In this document: one piece after another, positions 7,814 to 14,322 of the stretch
Position numbering within the stretch: position 1 is the first letter of the stretch
How the letters are laid out: each line of letters opens with the position of its first letter
Assembly (NCBI GenBank): GCA_943325595.2
Contig: CALPQA020000012.1
Location: forward strand, 1-14,322
Reading direction: 5' to 3'
Source of the DNA: Auritidibacter sp. Marseille-P8566
GTDB taxonomy: Bacteria; Bacteroidota; Bacteroidia; Flavobacteriales; Flavobacteriaceae
DNA length: 14,322 bases
Program-made: the position numbers and the translations under genes
Notes under the pieces: generated by a model
Told to the model about the DNA's origin: nothing
Database searches by the model: none
What the model saw: only the letters and a program-made list of their open reading frames with translations

Positions 7814-8003
7814 TTTTAATTTTTTTGGTTAATTGTTACACAAATATAAATAAAAATTGATGCGAAAAATATTATTTTAAAAATTTAAGGTTAATTTAAT
7901 AATTAGTGGATTTATTCTAAAATTTAACAAATTAAAGTCACAAAATTCGTAATATTGTAACCTATTTTAGTGTTAAAATTAATATTTTATTAGGCTTAAA
8001 ATT
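7814..8003. other. AT-rich divergent intergenic region
   Basis: These 190 bases separate the secreted-protein gene (-) from the GSCFA gene (+). Apart from the minus-strand TATATTTG box, I see only AT-rich sequence. The best + strand candidate for the GSCFA gene is TATTTTAG near 7962, one mismatch from consensus with no good -33 box. No small gene or stable hairpin is evident. Confidence 0.5.
7841..7848 (-). promoter_or_regulatory. -7 promoter box of the small secreted-protein gene
   Basis: The minus strand reads TATATTTG, an exact fit to TAnnTTTG, 27 bases before the ATG. The upstream -33 region has only T-rich sequence and no TTG at the expected distance. Confidence 0.6.
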
Positions 8004-8963
8004 ATGAATTTTACAACAGCAGTTCCAATATCAAAATCAAAATTTCCAATTGATTATCAAAGTAAGATAGTATCTTTTGGTTCTTGTTTTGCTGAAAATA
8101 TGGCGAGTAAATTCGATTATTTTAAGTTTCAGAATACGTGCAATCCATTTGGGATTTTGTTTCATCCATTGGCAATCGAAAAAATAATTTCAAAAGCAAT
8201 AAACTTAGAACTTTTTACTCAAGAAGATATTTTTTTTCACAACGAGCGCTGGCATTGTTTTGATGTTCACTCTGACGTAAGTAATTCAGATAAAGAGGTT
8301 TTTTTACGAACATTAAATGAATTGGTGAAAGCCAGCAATAGTCAAATTTCAGAAGCTTCACATATTATTATTACTTACGGCACTTCATGGGTTTATCGCA
8401 ATAAAGTTTCTAAAAAAGTGGTTGCTAATTGTCATAAAGTTCCTCAAGTCCAATTTGATAAGGAAATTTTATCTGTTGCAATTATAGAAAAATCAATTCA
8501 AAATACGATTGATTTAATTGAAAAAGTCAACCCAATTTGCAACATAATTTTCACAGTTTCTCCTATTAGACACGTCAAAGATGGTTTTCAGGAAAATCAA
8601 CGAAGTAAAGCAAATCTAATTTCTGCATTATACTCAATTTTGGAAGTTCCCCCTTCGGGGGTTAGGGGGCTTTTCCCTTCCTATGAAATTATGATGGACG
8701 AACTCCGCGATTATCGGTTTTATACTGAAGACATGTTGCATCCAAACCAAATCGCCATTGATTATATTTGGGAACGGTTCTCAGAAACTACTATTTCAGA
8801 CGGTGCCAATTTGATAATGACGGAAGTCGAATCTATTCAACGGGGTTTGGCACACCGACCTTTTAATCCAAATTCTGAGAGCCATTTGAAGTTTTTGAAT
8901 CAATTAGAATTAAAAATTAGCAAGCTAAAAAAGGAATTCCCTTTTATGAAATTTCAATTATAA
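8004..8963 (+). CDS. GSCFA domain protein, possible SGNH-type hydrolase
   Basis: This 319-residue cytoplasmic protein carries the family-naming motif SFGSCFAEN (24-32) and the conserved HPLAIEKII (54-62), ITYGTSWVYR (123-132), TVSPIRHVKDG (184-194) and DELRDYRFYTEDMLHPN (232-248). By layout, Ser27 after FG and the D243-x-x-H246 pair in EDMLHPN resemble the catalytic Ser and Asp/His of SGNH hydrolases. The activity is inference. Residues 216-223 (PPSGVRGL) are encoded by a GC-rich hairpin repeat that looks inserted in frame just before the conserved FPSYEIMMDE. Its stop shares the palindrome TTATAA with the stop of the converging rhodanese gene. No signal peptide is seen. Confidence 0.88.
   Translation: MNFTTAVPISKSKFPIDYQSKIVSFGSCFAENMASKFDYFKFQNTCNPFGILFHPLAIEKIISKAINLELFTQEDIFFHNERWHCFDVHSDVSNSDKEVFLRTLNELVKASNSQISEASHIIITYGTSWVYRNKVSKKVVANCHKVPQVQFDKEILSVAIIEKSIQNTIDLIEKVNPICNIIFTVSPIRHVKDGFQENQRSKANLISALYSILEVPPSGVRGLFPSYEIMMDELRDYRFYTEDMLHPNQIAIDYIWERFSETTISDGANLIMTEVESIQRGLAHRPFNPNSESHLKFLNQLELKISKLKKEFPFMKFQL
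8647..8674 (+). repeat. GC-rich hairpin mini-repeat inside the GSCFA gene
   Basis: CCCCC (8649-8653), TTC and GGGGG (8657-8661) form a tight hairpin. TTA, a second GGGGG (8665-8669), C and TTTT follow. The composition is very different from the AT-rich gene around it. It is read in frame as PPSGVRGL. I recall near-identical sequence as an intergenic and sometimes in-gene repeat in other Bacteroidetes; a genome search is needed to confirm this. Confidence 0.65.
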
Positions 8964-9266
8964 TTTACTTTGCAAATTTTGCCAGCCGCCACCATTTATT
9001 GCATCAATGCCATTTTGTTTCAAGATGGAAGTTGCTTGTGAGCTTCGCATTCCACTAGCACAACAAGCAATAACTGGTTTGTTGAGCTTTTTTATTTCAT
9101 TGATTTTAGCGTCAATTTCATTCAAAGGAATGTTTTTTGAACCCTTAATATGTCCGCCCGAAAATTCACCTGGGCTTCTCACATCAATAATAATTGCCCC
9201 TTTTGCTACAAATTCTTGAATACTTTCTGATTTGTTTCCAAGTCCTAAAAAATCTAATAGTCCCAT
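8958..9266 (-). CDS. Single-domain rhodanese-like protein
   Basis: This 102-residue cytoplasmic protein has one rhodanese domain. It shows AIIIDVRSPGEFSGGHIKGSKNIPL (24-48) and the active-site loop CASGMR (69-74), with catalytic Cys69 carrying the persulfide and Arg74 closing the loop. Such proteins transfer sulfur from donors such as thiosulfate; the partner is unknown. The GGGW near the C terminus is typical. The frame is open to 9302, but I place the start at the ATG at 9266 (MGLLDFLGLG). The extra 12 residues have no family match, and a TACCTTTG promoter box lies inside that stretch, so it would not be transcribed. It ends tail to tail with the GSCFA gene. Confidence 0.9.
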   Translation of the reverse strand: MGLLDFLGLGNKSESIQEFVAKGAIIIDVRSPGEFSGGHIKGSKNIPLNEIDAKINEIKKLNKPVIACCASGMRSSQATSILKQNGIDAINGGGWQNLQSKL

Positions 9267-9285
9267 TTTTTTACTTTTATTTTTA

Positions 9286-9293
9286 CAAAGGTA
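9286..9293 (-). promoter_or_regulatory. -7 promoter box of the rhodanese gene
   Basis: The minus strand reads TACCTTTG, an exact fit to TAnnTTTG, 19 bases upstream of the ATG at 9266. It supports the shorter start. The nearest upstream TTG is about 26 bases away, slightly far for a -33 box. Confidence 0.5.
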
Positions 9294-9315
9294 TACCGGC
9301 AACTTTAATAAATTT

Positions 9316-9329
9316 GTAACAAAAGTTAC
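9316..9329. promoter_or_regulatory. Interrupted palindrome between two divergent promoters
   Basis: GTAAC, AAAA and GTTAC form a perfect 5-bp inverted repeat around a 4-nt centre. It lies 22 bases from the rhodanese -7 box and 19 from the box of the crotonase gene, so one bound protein could affect both. Short arms make chance possible. Confidence 0.3.
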
Positions 9330-9348
9330 TTTACTCTGAAATAAATTC

Positions 9349-9356
9349 TACATTTG
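9349..9356 (+). promoter_or_regulatory. -7 promoter box of the crotonase-family gene
   Basis: TACATTTG fits TAnnTTTG and lies 69 bases before the ATG at 9426. No clear TTG is present at the -33 position. Confidence 0.45.
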
Positions 9357-9425
9357 AAGTAAATATAGCGAATTTAATAATTGCCTTTTATTAGCAACGT
9401 TTTAACCGCATTTTAAACAGTTCAA

Positions 9426-10181
9426 ATGACAACACCTTTCATCCATCAAGACCTGATTAACGGAATTGCTACAATTTCATTTTATCATCCAGAACACAAT
9501 TCAATGCCTTCTGATTTATTGTTGAAATTGACAGCAACCATTGAAGCAGCTGGTAAAAATGAAGCAATTAAAGTTATTATTCTGAAAAGTGGTGGCGATA
9601 AAACTTTTTGTTCGGGGGCTAGTTTTCAAGAATTATGTGCAATAAATGATGAAGCAGCTGGAAAATTATTTTTCTCTGGTTTTGCAAATGTCATTAACGC
9701 CATGAGAAAATGTCCGAAAATAATTATCGGAAAAATTCAAGGCAAGGCTGTTGGAGGTGGAGTTGGTATTGCTGCAGCTACGGATTATTGTTTGGCTTCT
9801 CAATTTGCATCGATTAAATTAAGCGAATTGACTATTGGAATTGGTCCTTTTGTTGTTGCACCTGCTATAGAACGTAAAATTGGGTTGTCCGCTTTTTCGC
9901 AATTAACTTTGGATGCAACTACTTTTTATGATGCATCGTGGGCTCAAAAAAAAGGCTTGTACGCTTCGGTTTATGAAAACAATGAAGAACTTGAAGACGC
10001 GGTTCAAAAATTGGCTCAAAGCCTCACGACCTTCAATCCCGAAGCTTTAATTGCCTTAAAACAAATCTTGTGGAAAGACACTGAAAACTGGGACGAACTT
10101 CTGCGAGAACGTGCAGCTATAAGCGGTAAATTAATACTTTCTCCTTTTACGAAAGAAGCCTTGAAGCGTTTTCAAAAGTAA
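9426..10181 (+). CDS. Crotonase-superfamily protein (enoyl-CoA hydratase/isomerase family)
   Basis: This 251-residue protein is a single crotonase domain of usual length. Oxyanion-hole segments are present: FCSGASF (61-67) and AVGGGVGIA (108-116). In rat enoyl-CoA hydratase the two catalytic glutamates are 20 residues apart (GGGCE and QPE). Here the first is Gly114 (GGGVG), while the second is kept as Glu134 (SEL). Loss of the first glutamate argues against a standard hydratase and is more like enoyl-CoA isomerases or other branch members. The substrate cannot be read. It has its own promoter-like box and converges on the hydroxylase gene, with two bases between the stops. Similarity to methylglutaconyl-CoA hydratases would fit leucine breakdown, but I do not assign it. 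Confidence 0.87.
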   Translation: MTTPFIHQDLINGIATISFYHPEHNSMPSDLLLKLTATIEAAGKNEAIKVIILKSGGDKTFCSGASFQELCAINDEAAGKLFFSGFANVINAMRKCPKIIIGKIQGKAVGGGVGIAAATDYCLASQFASIKLSELTIGIGPFVVAPAIERKIGLSAFSQLTLDATTFYDASWAQKKGLYASVYENNEELEDAVQKLAQSLTTFNPEALIALKQILWKDTENWDELLRERAAISGKLILSPFTKEALKRFQK

Positions 10182-10183
10182 CT

Positions 10184-11929
10184 TTAGTTTTCAAATAACT
10201 CCAATCCATTTTTAATTAAAAGACTCACTTCGGGTCTTTTTATTTTTAAGTTATCAAGATAATTTAATACGGATTTCAAGGAAGTTGTCGCCTTTTCATT
10301 GTGTAAAATCTCAGCAATTTCAAGTGGTAAAAGCCAATCGTTTGAATGTTTACTGCTTACAATTTCAAAAATTCCAAATGCTTTTTCTACATCAACTTTC
10401 CCTTCTCGCATGCTTCGAATTTCTTGATAAAAAGATTCCAATTCAACTTTTTCAGGTGTTATTACAGATTTTATAGTTTTGCTGTTTGGCAAATGCGTAA
10501 TCAAATCAAAACTGTTGCAATCAGCAGGTCCAGAAAAAGCGGAAACTACTTTTTTCCCCACCGCCATATCGTATTTTCCCCATTCCGGTTTAAAGAGAAT
10601 TGTGTCTTTATGTGTTACAGTACAATTTTCAAAACTTATCAAAATAATAGCACCTTGAAGATTTCGAGAACCCGTAATGATTTTACCAGAAACCGTAATA
10701 TCTCCCTCAAATTCTAAGGTTACATTCTCGGCTTCATAAATCCCATACGCCTTTAAATCTTTAGGACTCATGTCTTCAATAGCGAGATTTATTCCTTTTA
10801 ATTTACCAATCGGACTACCAAAACCTTCTGAATGGTGGTCAGTTCCATGTCCAACCAATTCTTTTTCTCTATTGGCCAAAGCCGTTTTTCCTATTGTTTG
10901 AATGTAAACTGCTTTTCCGTCAAGCTCAATTACATTCGAAAAAATACCAGAAATTTGAAGTCCGGTGCTCAATTCAATAGTTCCCATTGCTTTCGAGTGA
11001 ATCAGCTTTTTAATACCCGATAAACCGCCTGTTCGCAAAGCCATTTTATTTGCAAATTCTTCTAAAACATAACTCAAATAAGCAAAATCTGGAGTTACAT
11101 AAAGTTGAGGTTGCGGTTTTGTAATGTCAAAACTTTGGTTCGCTGCCGAAATATCATACGGTATTTTCTTCACTTTATCGGTCATACACCAAGCGCTTTC
11201 GCCAATAGACGACAGCAAACCAGCACCATAAATTTTAGGATTTTCAACGGTTCCAATCAAACCATATTCAACAGTCCACCAATGTAAATTTCTAATTTGT
11301 GCCATTTCCGACATTTCAACCGATTGATTTTGAAGGTCATTCACACTTTGTTCTGCCGCATCTATAACAGATTGTGGCGTGTTTTCAGCTTCTTTTACAA
11401 TCGAAAGCAAACGAATGGCTTCATACATTTCATAATCAAATGCCGACGAAATCGCTTTGCAGCCAATTTCTCCAAATCGACGCAAGTATTCAGCATATTC
11501 TGGATTGGCAATAATCGGTGCGTGACCAGCGCCTTCATGAATAATATCTGGGGCTGGCGTATATTCTATGTGTTCTAATTGACGAATATCTGAGGCAATC
11601 ACAAGTACATTATAAGCCTGAAACTCCATAAAAGCATTCGGCGGAATAAATCCGTCAACGGCAACTGCAGCCCATCCAATTTCCTTTAAAATCCGATTCA
11701 TCCCGTACATATTTGGAATATGATCAATTTCAAGGCCCGTTTTTTTCAACCCATTCAAATACGATTCGTGCGCAACTTTCGATAAATAATTCACGTTTTT
11801 GCGCATTACATAACGCCAAACAGCCTGATTTATAGGAGTGTAATCAGAATAATCTTGGGGTTTTATAAACTGTTTTAAATGCGCCGGAAGACGCTCTATT
11901 AATGGATTGCTTTCAATTGTTGCTTTCAT
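10184..11929 (-). CDS. phhA: Aromatic amino acid hydroxylase (phenylalanine 4-monooxygenase type) with C-terminal extension
   Basis: This is a pterin- and iron-dependent hydroxylase, expected to turn phenylalanine into tyrosine. At 581 residues it is about twice the size of the Pseudomonas-type enzyme. The catalytic domain occupies about 1-300. Iron ligands are H131 and H136 in IIHEGAGHAP and E221 in WWTVEYGL. IYGAGLLSSIGE (233-244) and a TPDFAYLSY segment (279-287) are also family marks. HEGAGH replaces the HELLGH of animal enzymes. Residues 301-581 contain HGTDHHSEGFGSPIG (361-375) and a beta-rich stretch of unknown role, and I recall the same long form in the Bacillus cereus group. It is not an animal-type ACT domain, which would be N-terminal. 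The exact substrate (Phe or Trp) is not proven. Confidence 0.92.
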   Translation of the reverse strand: MKATIESNPLIERLPAHLKQFIKPQDYSDYTPINQAVWRYVMRKNVNYLSKVAHESYLNGLKKTGLEIDHIPNMYGMNRILKEIGWAAVAVDGFIPPNAFMEFQAYNVLVIASDIRQLEHIEYTPAPDIIHEGAGHAPIIANPEYAEYLRRFGEIGCKAISSAFDYEMYEAIRLLSIVKEAENTPQSVIDAAEQSVNDLQNQSVEMSEMAQIRNLHWWTVEYGLIGTVENPKIYGAGLLSSIGESAWCMTDKVKKIPYDISAANQSFDITKPQPQLYVTPDFAYLSYVLEEFANKMALRTGGLSGIKKLIHSKAMGTIELSTGLQISGIFSNVIELDGKAVYIQTIGKTALANREKELVGHGTDHHSEGFGSPIGKLKGINLAIEDMSPKDLKAYGIYEAENVTLEFEGDITVSGKIITGSRNLQGAIILISFENCTVTHKDTILFKPEWGKYDMAVGKKVVSAFSGPADCNSFDLITHLPNSKTIKSVITPEKVELESFYQEIRSMREGKVDVEKAFGIFEIVSSKHSNDWLLPLEIAEILHNEKATTSLKSVLNYLDNLKIKRPEVSLLIKNGLELFEN

Positions 11930-11952
11930 AGTTAAACCAAATAGGTTAACTG

Positions 11953-11984
11953 TAAAAGTACTATTTTTTTAGCCTAAATACCAA
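11953..11984 (-). promoter_or_regulatory. Candidate promoter of the hydroxylase gene
   Basis: On the minus strand TTGG (TTG at 11984-11982) is followed after 21 bases by TACTTTTA (11960-11953), one mismatch from TAnnTTTG. It ends 23 bases before the ATG. Spacing fits the Bacteroidetes pattern. Confidence 0.4.
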
Positions 11985-12032
11985 TTAAAATTATTGATTC
12001 CTTAGTTTTAAACCTATTTTTTTAAATTATTA

Positions 12033-12178
12033 GGAGCTATTTCCCGCTGTACACTGCAAGTCCTCACCTGAAAAAGTGTTTTTCCATGCCCTAAAAAGAG
12101 CTTCCTTTGGTCGCTTTTTTAGTTCAGGAAAAACTACTTTTCAAGTTCCGGGCTTTCCATTTCCATCAGGGCTAGGGG
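12033..12178 (+). repeat. Dispersed hairpin repeat, copy B
   Basis: This second copy of the element is also intergenic and in the same orientation as copy A. The outer stem is at 12069-12085 and 12127-12143: 17-nt arms paired except for a 3x3 internal loop. The inner stem is CTAAAAA, a bulged G (12098) and AGC, with GCT and TTTTTAG (12113-12122). The loop TTCCTTTGGTC (12102-12112) is again 11 nt and differs from copy A by one base. Left flank GGAGCTATTTCCCGCTG and right flank GGGCTTTCCATTTCCATCAG match copy A in pattern. It sits between ilvA and the hydroxylase gene, where it could also act as a transcript end (inference). Confidence 0.75.
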
Positions 12179-12203
12179 AGTAGGAATATTGAGAAAATTA
12201 GTT

Positions 12204-13448
12204 CTATCCAATCAATTGTGCAAATAATTCCTCTTTGTCATTCAAATAATTGAATTGAAATCCTTTGCTGTTCATTCTTGTTTTGATGGCCAAAACATCG
12301 GTTCTGTTTTTGAGTTCCAATCCTACGATAACCGGTCCCGATTCCCGACTGTTTTTTTGCTTGAATTGGAAATAAGTAATATCGTCTTCAGGACCTAAAA
12401 TGTCATTTACAAATTCCTTCAAAGCGCCAGGGCGTTGCGGAAATTGTATCATAAAATAATGCATTAAGCCTTCATAAAGTAAAGAACGCTCTTTGATTTC
12501 GGCAGTTCTTTCAATGTCATTATTGCTTCCACTGACAATACAAACCACCGTTTTACCTTTGATTTTATCTTTGTAAAAATCCAATGCGGCAATGCTCAAT
12601 GCGCCAGCGGGTTCCACAACCATTGCTTCTTCATTGTACAATCGTAAAATTGATGTACATACTTTTCCTTCCGGGACAAGAACAACATCATCAATATTTT
12701 TTTTGCAAATTTCAAAATTTAGGGCACCAACTTGTTTTACTGCCGCACCATCTACAAATTTATCAATGTTTTCTAATCGCGTATTCGTGCCATCAGCAAG
12801 GGCAGTTTTCATTGATGGAGCACCTTCTGGTTCAACACCAATTATTTTTGTATTCGGACTTAACTTTTTGAAAACCGTAGAAAGTCCAGAAATTAAACCA
12901 CCACCTCCGACTGGGACAAACACATAATCAATGGGGATTGTTGCTACATCTAAAATTTCTACGCCCACAGTTCCTTGTCCCGCAATTACTTTTATGTCAT
13001 CAAAAGGTGGAATAAAAGGACGGTTATTTTCAGTTGCATATTCAAATGCTTTCGCATAGGCATCATCAAAAGTATCTCCAATTAATATAATTTCAACAAA
13101 CTCTTTTCCGAATAATTGTACTTGTTTAATTTTCTGTTTCGGAGTGGTTTTGGGCATGTAAATCTTGCCCTTAATTTTTAGTAAATGACAAGAATAGGCA
13201 ACTCCTTGCGCATGATTTCCTGCGCTAGCACAAACAATTTCTTGGGTTTTATCAGCGTCAGAAAGAGTGCTAATTTTATTATAAGCACCTCTGATTTTAT
13301 AGGAACGCACTACTTGCAAATCTTCTCTTTTTAAAAGTACAGTTGCTTGAAATTCTTCGGATAGATTTCTGTTTTCAGATAGCGGAGTAGGAAAAACTAC
13401 TCCGTCCAACTGAATTTTGGCTTTCATTACTTCGTCAAATACATTCAT
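12204..13448 (-). CDS. ilvA: Threonine ammonia-lyase (threonine dehydratase), biosynthetic
   Basis: IlvA deaminates threonine to 2-oxobutanoate, the first committed step of isoleucine synthesis, using PLP. At 414 residues this is the shorter form with one C-terminal regulatory domain; E. coli IlvA is about 514. The PLP lysine is K51 in RSYKIRGAYNK. SAGNHAQG (75-82) and the phosphate-binding GGGGL (181-185) follow, and SGSNND (306-311) closes the catalytic domain. Residues about 325-410 (HYFMIQFPQRPGALKEF onward) form an ACT-like domain, which suggests feedback control by isoleucine. It lies 29 bases after ilvC on the same strand, with AGGA a few bases before its ATG, so the two are very likely one operon. 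Confidence 0.96.
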   Translation of the reverse strand: MNVFDEVMKAKIQLDGVVFPTPLSENRNLSEEFQATVLLKREDLQVVRSYKIRGAYNKISTLSDADKTQEIVCASAGNHAQGVAYSCHLLKIKGKIYMPKTTPKQKIKQVQLFGKEFVEIILIGDTFDDAYAKAFEYATENNRPFIPPFDDIKVIAGQGTVGVEILDVATIPIDYVFVPVGGGGLISGLSTVFKKLSPNTKIIGVEPEGAPSMKTALADGTNTRLENIDKFVDGAAVKQVGALNFEICKKNIDDVVLVPEGKVCTSILRLYNEEAMVVEPAGALSIAALDFYKDKIKGKTVVCIVSGSNNDIERTAEIKERSLLYEGLMHYFMIQFPQRPGALKEFVNDILGPEDDITYFQFKQKNSRESGPVIVGLELKNRTDVLAIKTRMNSKGFQFNYLNDKEELFAQLIG

Positions 13449-13477
13449 ATTTTTATCCTAATTGGATGGTAAATTTG

Positions 13478-14322
13478 TTATTCAACAATTTTTTTCATTG
13501 CAGTCATTATTTCGCGAAGTTCTGCTCCACAAATTTCAATAGAATGGTTGCGAATAGCTGCATTTACTTTAACCAATTCAAAATTATCAACGCTTCCAAT
13601 TGCAGAAGCATTATAGTTTTTTCCGATTAAATTGGTTTCCACTTTGCTCATAAAATCAGCCAAAAGTGGTTTGCAAGCGTGATCAAATAAATAGCATCCG
13701 TATTCTGCAGTATCAGAAATTACACGGTTCATTTCATATAGTTTTTTACGCGCAATTGTATTCGCAATTAGTGGTGCTTCGTGCAAAGATTCGTAATACG
13801 CAGATTCATTTTTGATTCCAGATAGTGTCATCGTTTCATAAGCCAATTCCACTCCCGATTTTACAAAAGCAACCAATAATGTAGCATTGTCAAAATAGTC
13901 TTGCTCTGATATTTCTACTGTTCCTGCTGCTGTTTTTTCAAAGTCTGTTTCGCCAGTAGCCGCTCTCCAAGTCAATAGGTTTTTATCGCCTTCAGCCCAA
14001 TCTTCCATCATAGTTTTAGAAAATTCACCCGACAAAATATCATCCATATGTTTCACAAAAAGGGGACGCATAATGTCTTTCAATTCTTCAGACAATTGGA
14101 ATGCTTCAATCTTAGCAGGATTGGATAAACGGTCCATCATATTGGTAATTCCACCAATTTTCAAGGCTTCCGTAATTGTTTCCCAACCGTATTGAACCAA
14201 TTTTGATGCATACGAAGCCTCAATTCCTTTTTCAACCATTTTATTGAAACTTAGGATAGAACCTGTTTGCAACAATCCACAAAGAATGGTTTGTTCGCCC
14301 ATTAAATCCGATTTTACTTCAG
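13478..14322 (-). CDS. ilvC: Ketol-acid reductoisomerase, class II, N-terminal part outside window
   Basis: IlvC makes the dihydroxy-acid precursors of valine and isoleucine from acetohydroxy acids using NADPH and Mg. The reading frame runs off the right edge; the Met at 14302 is internal. Reading from the edge gives [15 protein letters not shown], which holds the Mg-binding pair matching D217 and E221 of E. coli IlvC. The rest (about 280 residues) is the two-repeat C-terminal region of the long class II enzyme, including VELAYETM and [20 protein letters not shown], with the second pair of metal-binding glutamates. The N-terminal Rossmann domain (about 210 residues) is missing from this window. 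The gene is followed at 29 bases by ilvA. Confidence 0.96.
   Translation of the reverse strand, partial: EVKSDLMGEQTILCGLLQTGSILSFNKMVEKGIEASYASKLVQYGWETITEALKIGGITNMMDRLSNPAKIEAFQLSEELKDIMRPLFVKHMDDILSGEFSKTMMEDWAEGDKNLLTWRAATGETDFEKTAAGTVEISEQDYFDNATLLVAFVKSGVELAYETMTLSGIKNESAYYESLHEAPLIANTIARKKLYEMNRVISDTAEYGCYLFDHACKPLLADFMSKVETNLIGKNYNASAIGSVDNFELVKVNAAIRNHSIEICGAELREIMTAMKKIVE

Noticed and set aside
8643..8680. GC-rich hairpin as an internal terminator or frameshift site in the GSCFA gene
   Set aside because: The reading frame continues through it into conserved family sequence, and only four T residues follow, so premature termination is not strongly supported.
12584..12927. Two overlapping + strand open frames inside ilvA
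   Set aside because: They are opposite conserved ilvA catalytic sequence and show no family likeness.

Overview
The window reads as chromosomal DNA of a Flavobacterium-like member of the Bacteroidetes. The DNA is AT-rich. Start codons mostly lack a Shine-Dalgarno sequence. Several promoter-like sites fit the Bacteroidetes TAnnTTTG -7 box. Protein types also fit: a long aromatic amino acid hydroxylase, a GSCFA protein, and a short MerR regulator beside an M23 peptidase. I see no phage, insertion sequence, CRISPR array or RNA gene. This is ordinary core chromosome with a few small repeat elements.

Layout from left to right. Positions 1-1093 hold leuB (+), cut at its 5' end and followed by a hairpin terminator. 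Positions 1167-4359 hold a minus-strand run of five closely spaced genes. In transcription order they are a membrane-anchored M23 peptidase, a MerR-type regulator, LemA, a soluble TPM-domain protein and a secreted TPM-domain protein with a glycine-rich tail. Two of the four junctions are TAATG stop/start overlaps. A 347-bp divergent intergenic region follows, carrying inverted repeats and a long hairpin repeat (copy A). Next is alaS (+, 4707-7334), which shares a bidirectional terminator with a small secreted lysine-rich protein (-). A GSCFA protein (+) and a rhodanese (-) share a palindromic stop TTATAA. A crotonase-superfamily gene (+) converges on the aromatic amino acid hydroxylase (-), with two bases between their stops. 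After copy B of the hairpin repeat come ilvA and the 3' part of ilvC (both -).

How the genes work together. ilvC, ilvA and leuB belong to branched-chain amino acid synthesis and lie at the two edges, pointing inward. The five-gene minus-strand run looks like an envelope module. The hydroxylase and the crotonase homologue are probably metabolic, but sequence alone does not link them in one pathway.

The most interesting signals are three. The two dispersed hairpin elements keep the same apex (11-nt loop plus bulged G) while their stems have changed together. A GC-rich mini-repeat sits in frame inside the GSCFA gene. The hydroxylase carries a C-terminal half of unknown function. I did not find a convincing undescribed multi-gene system.
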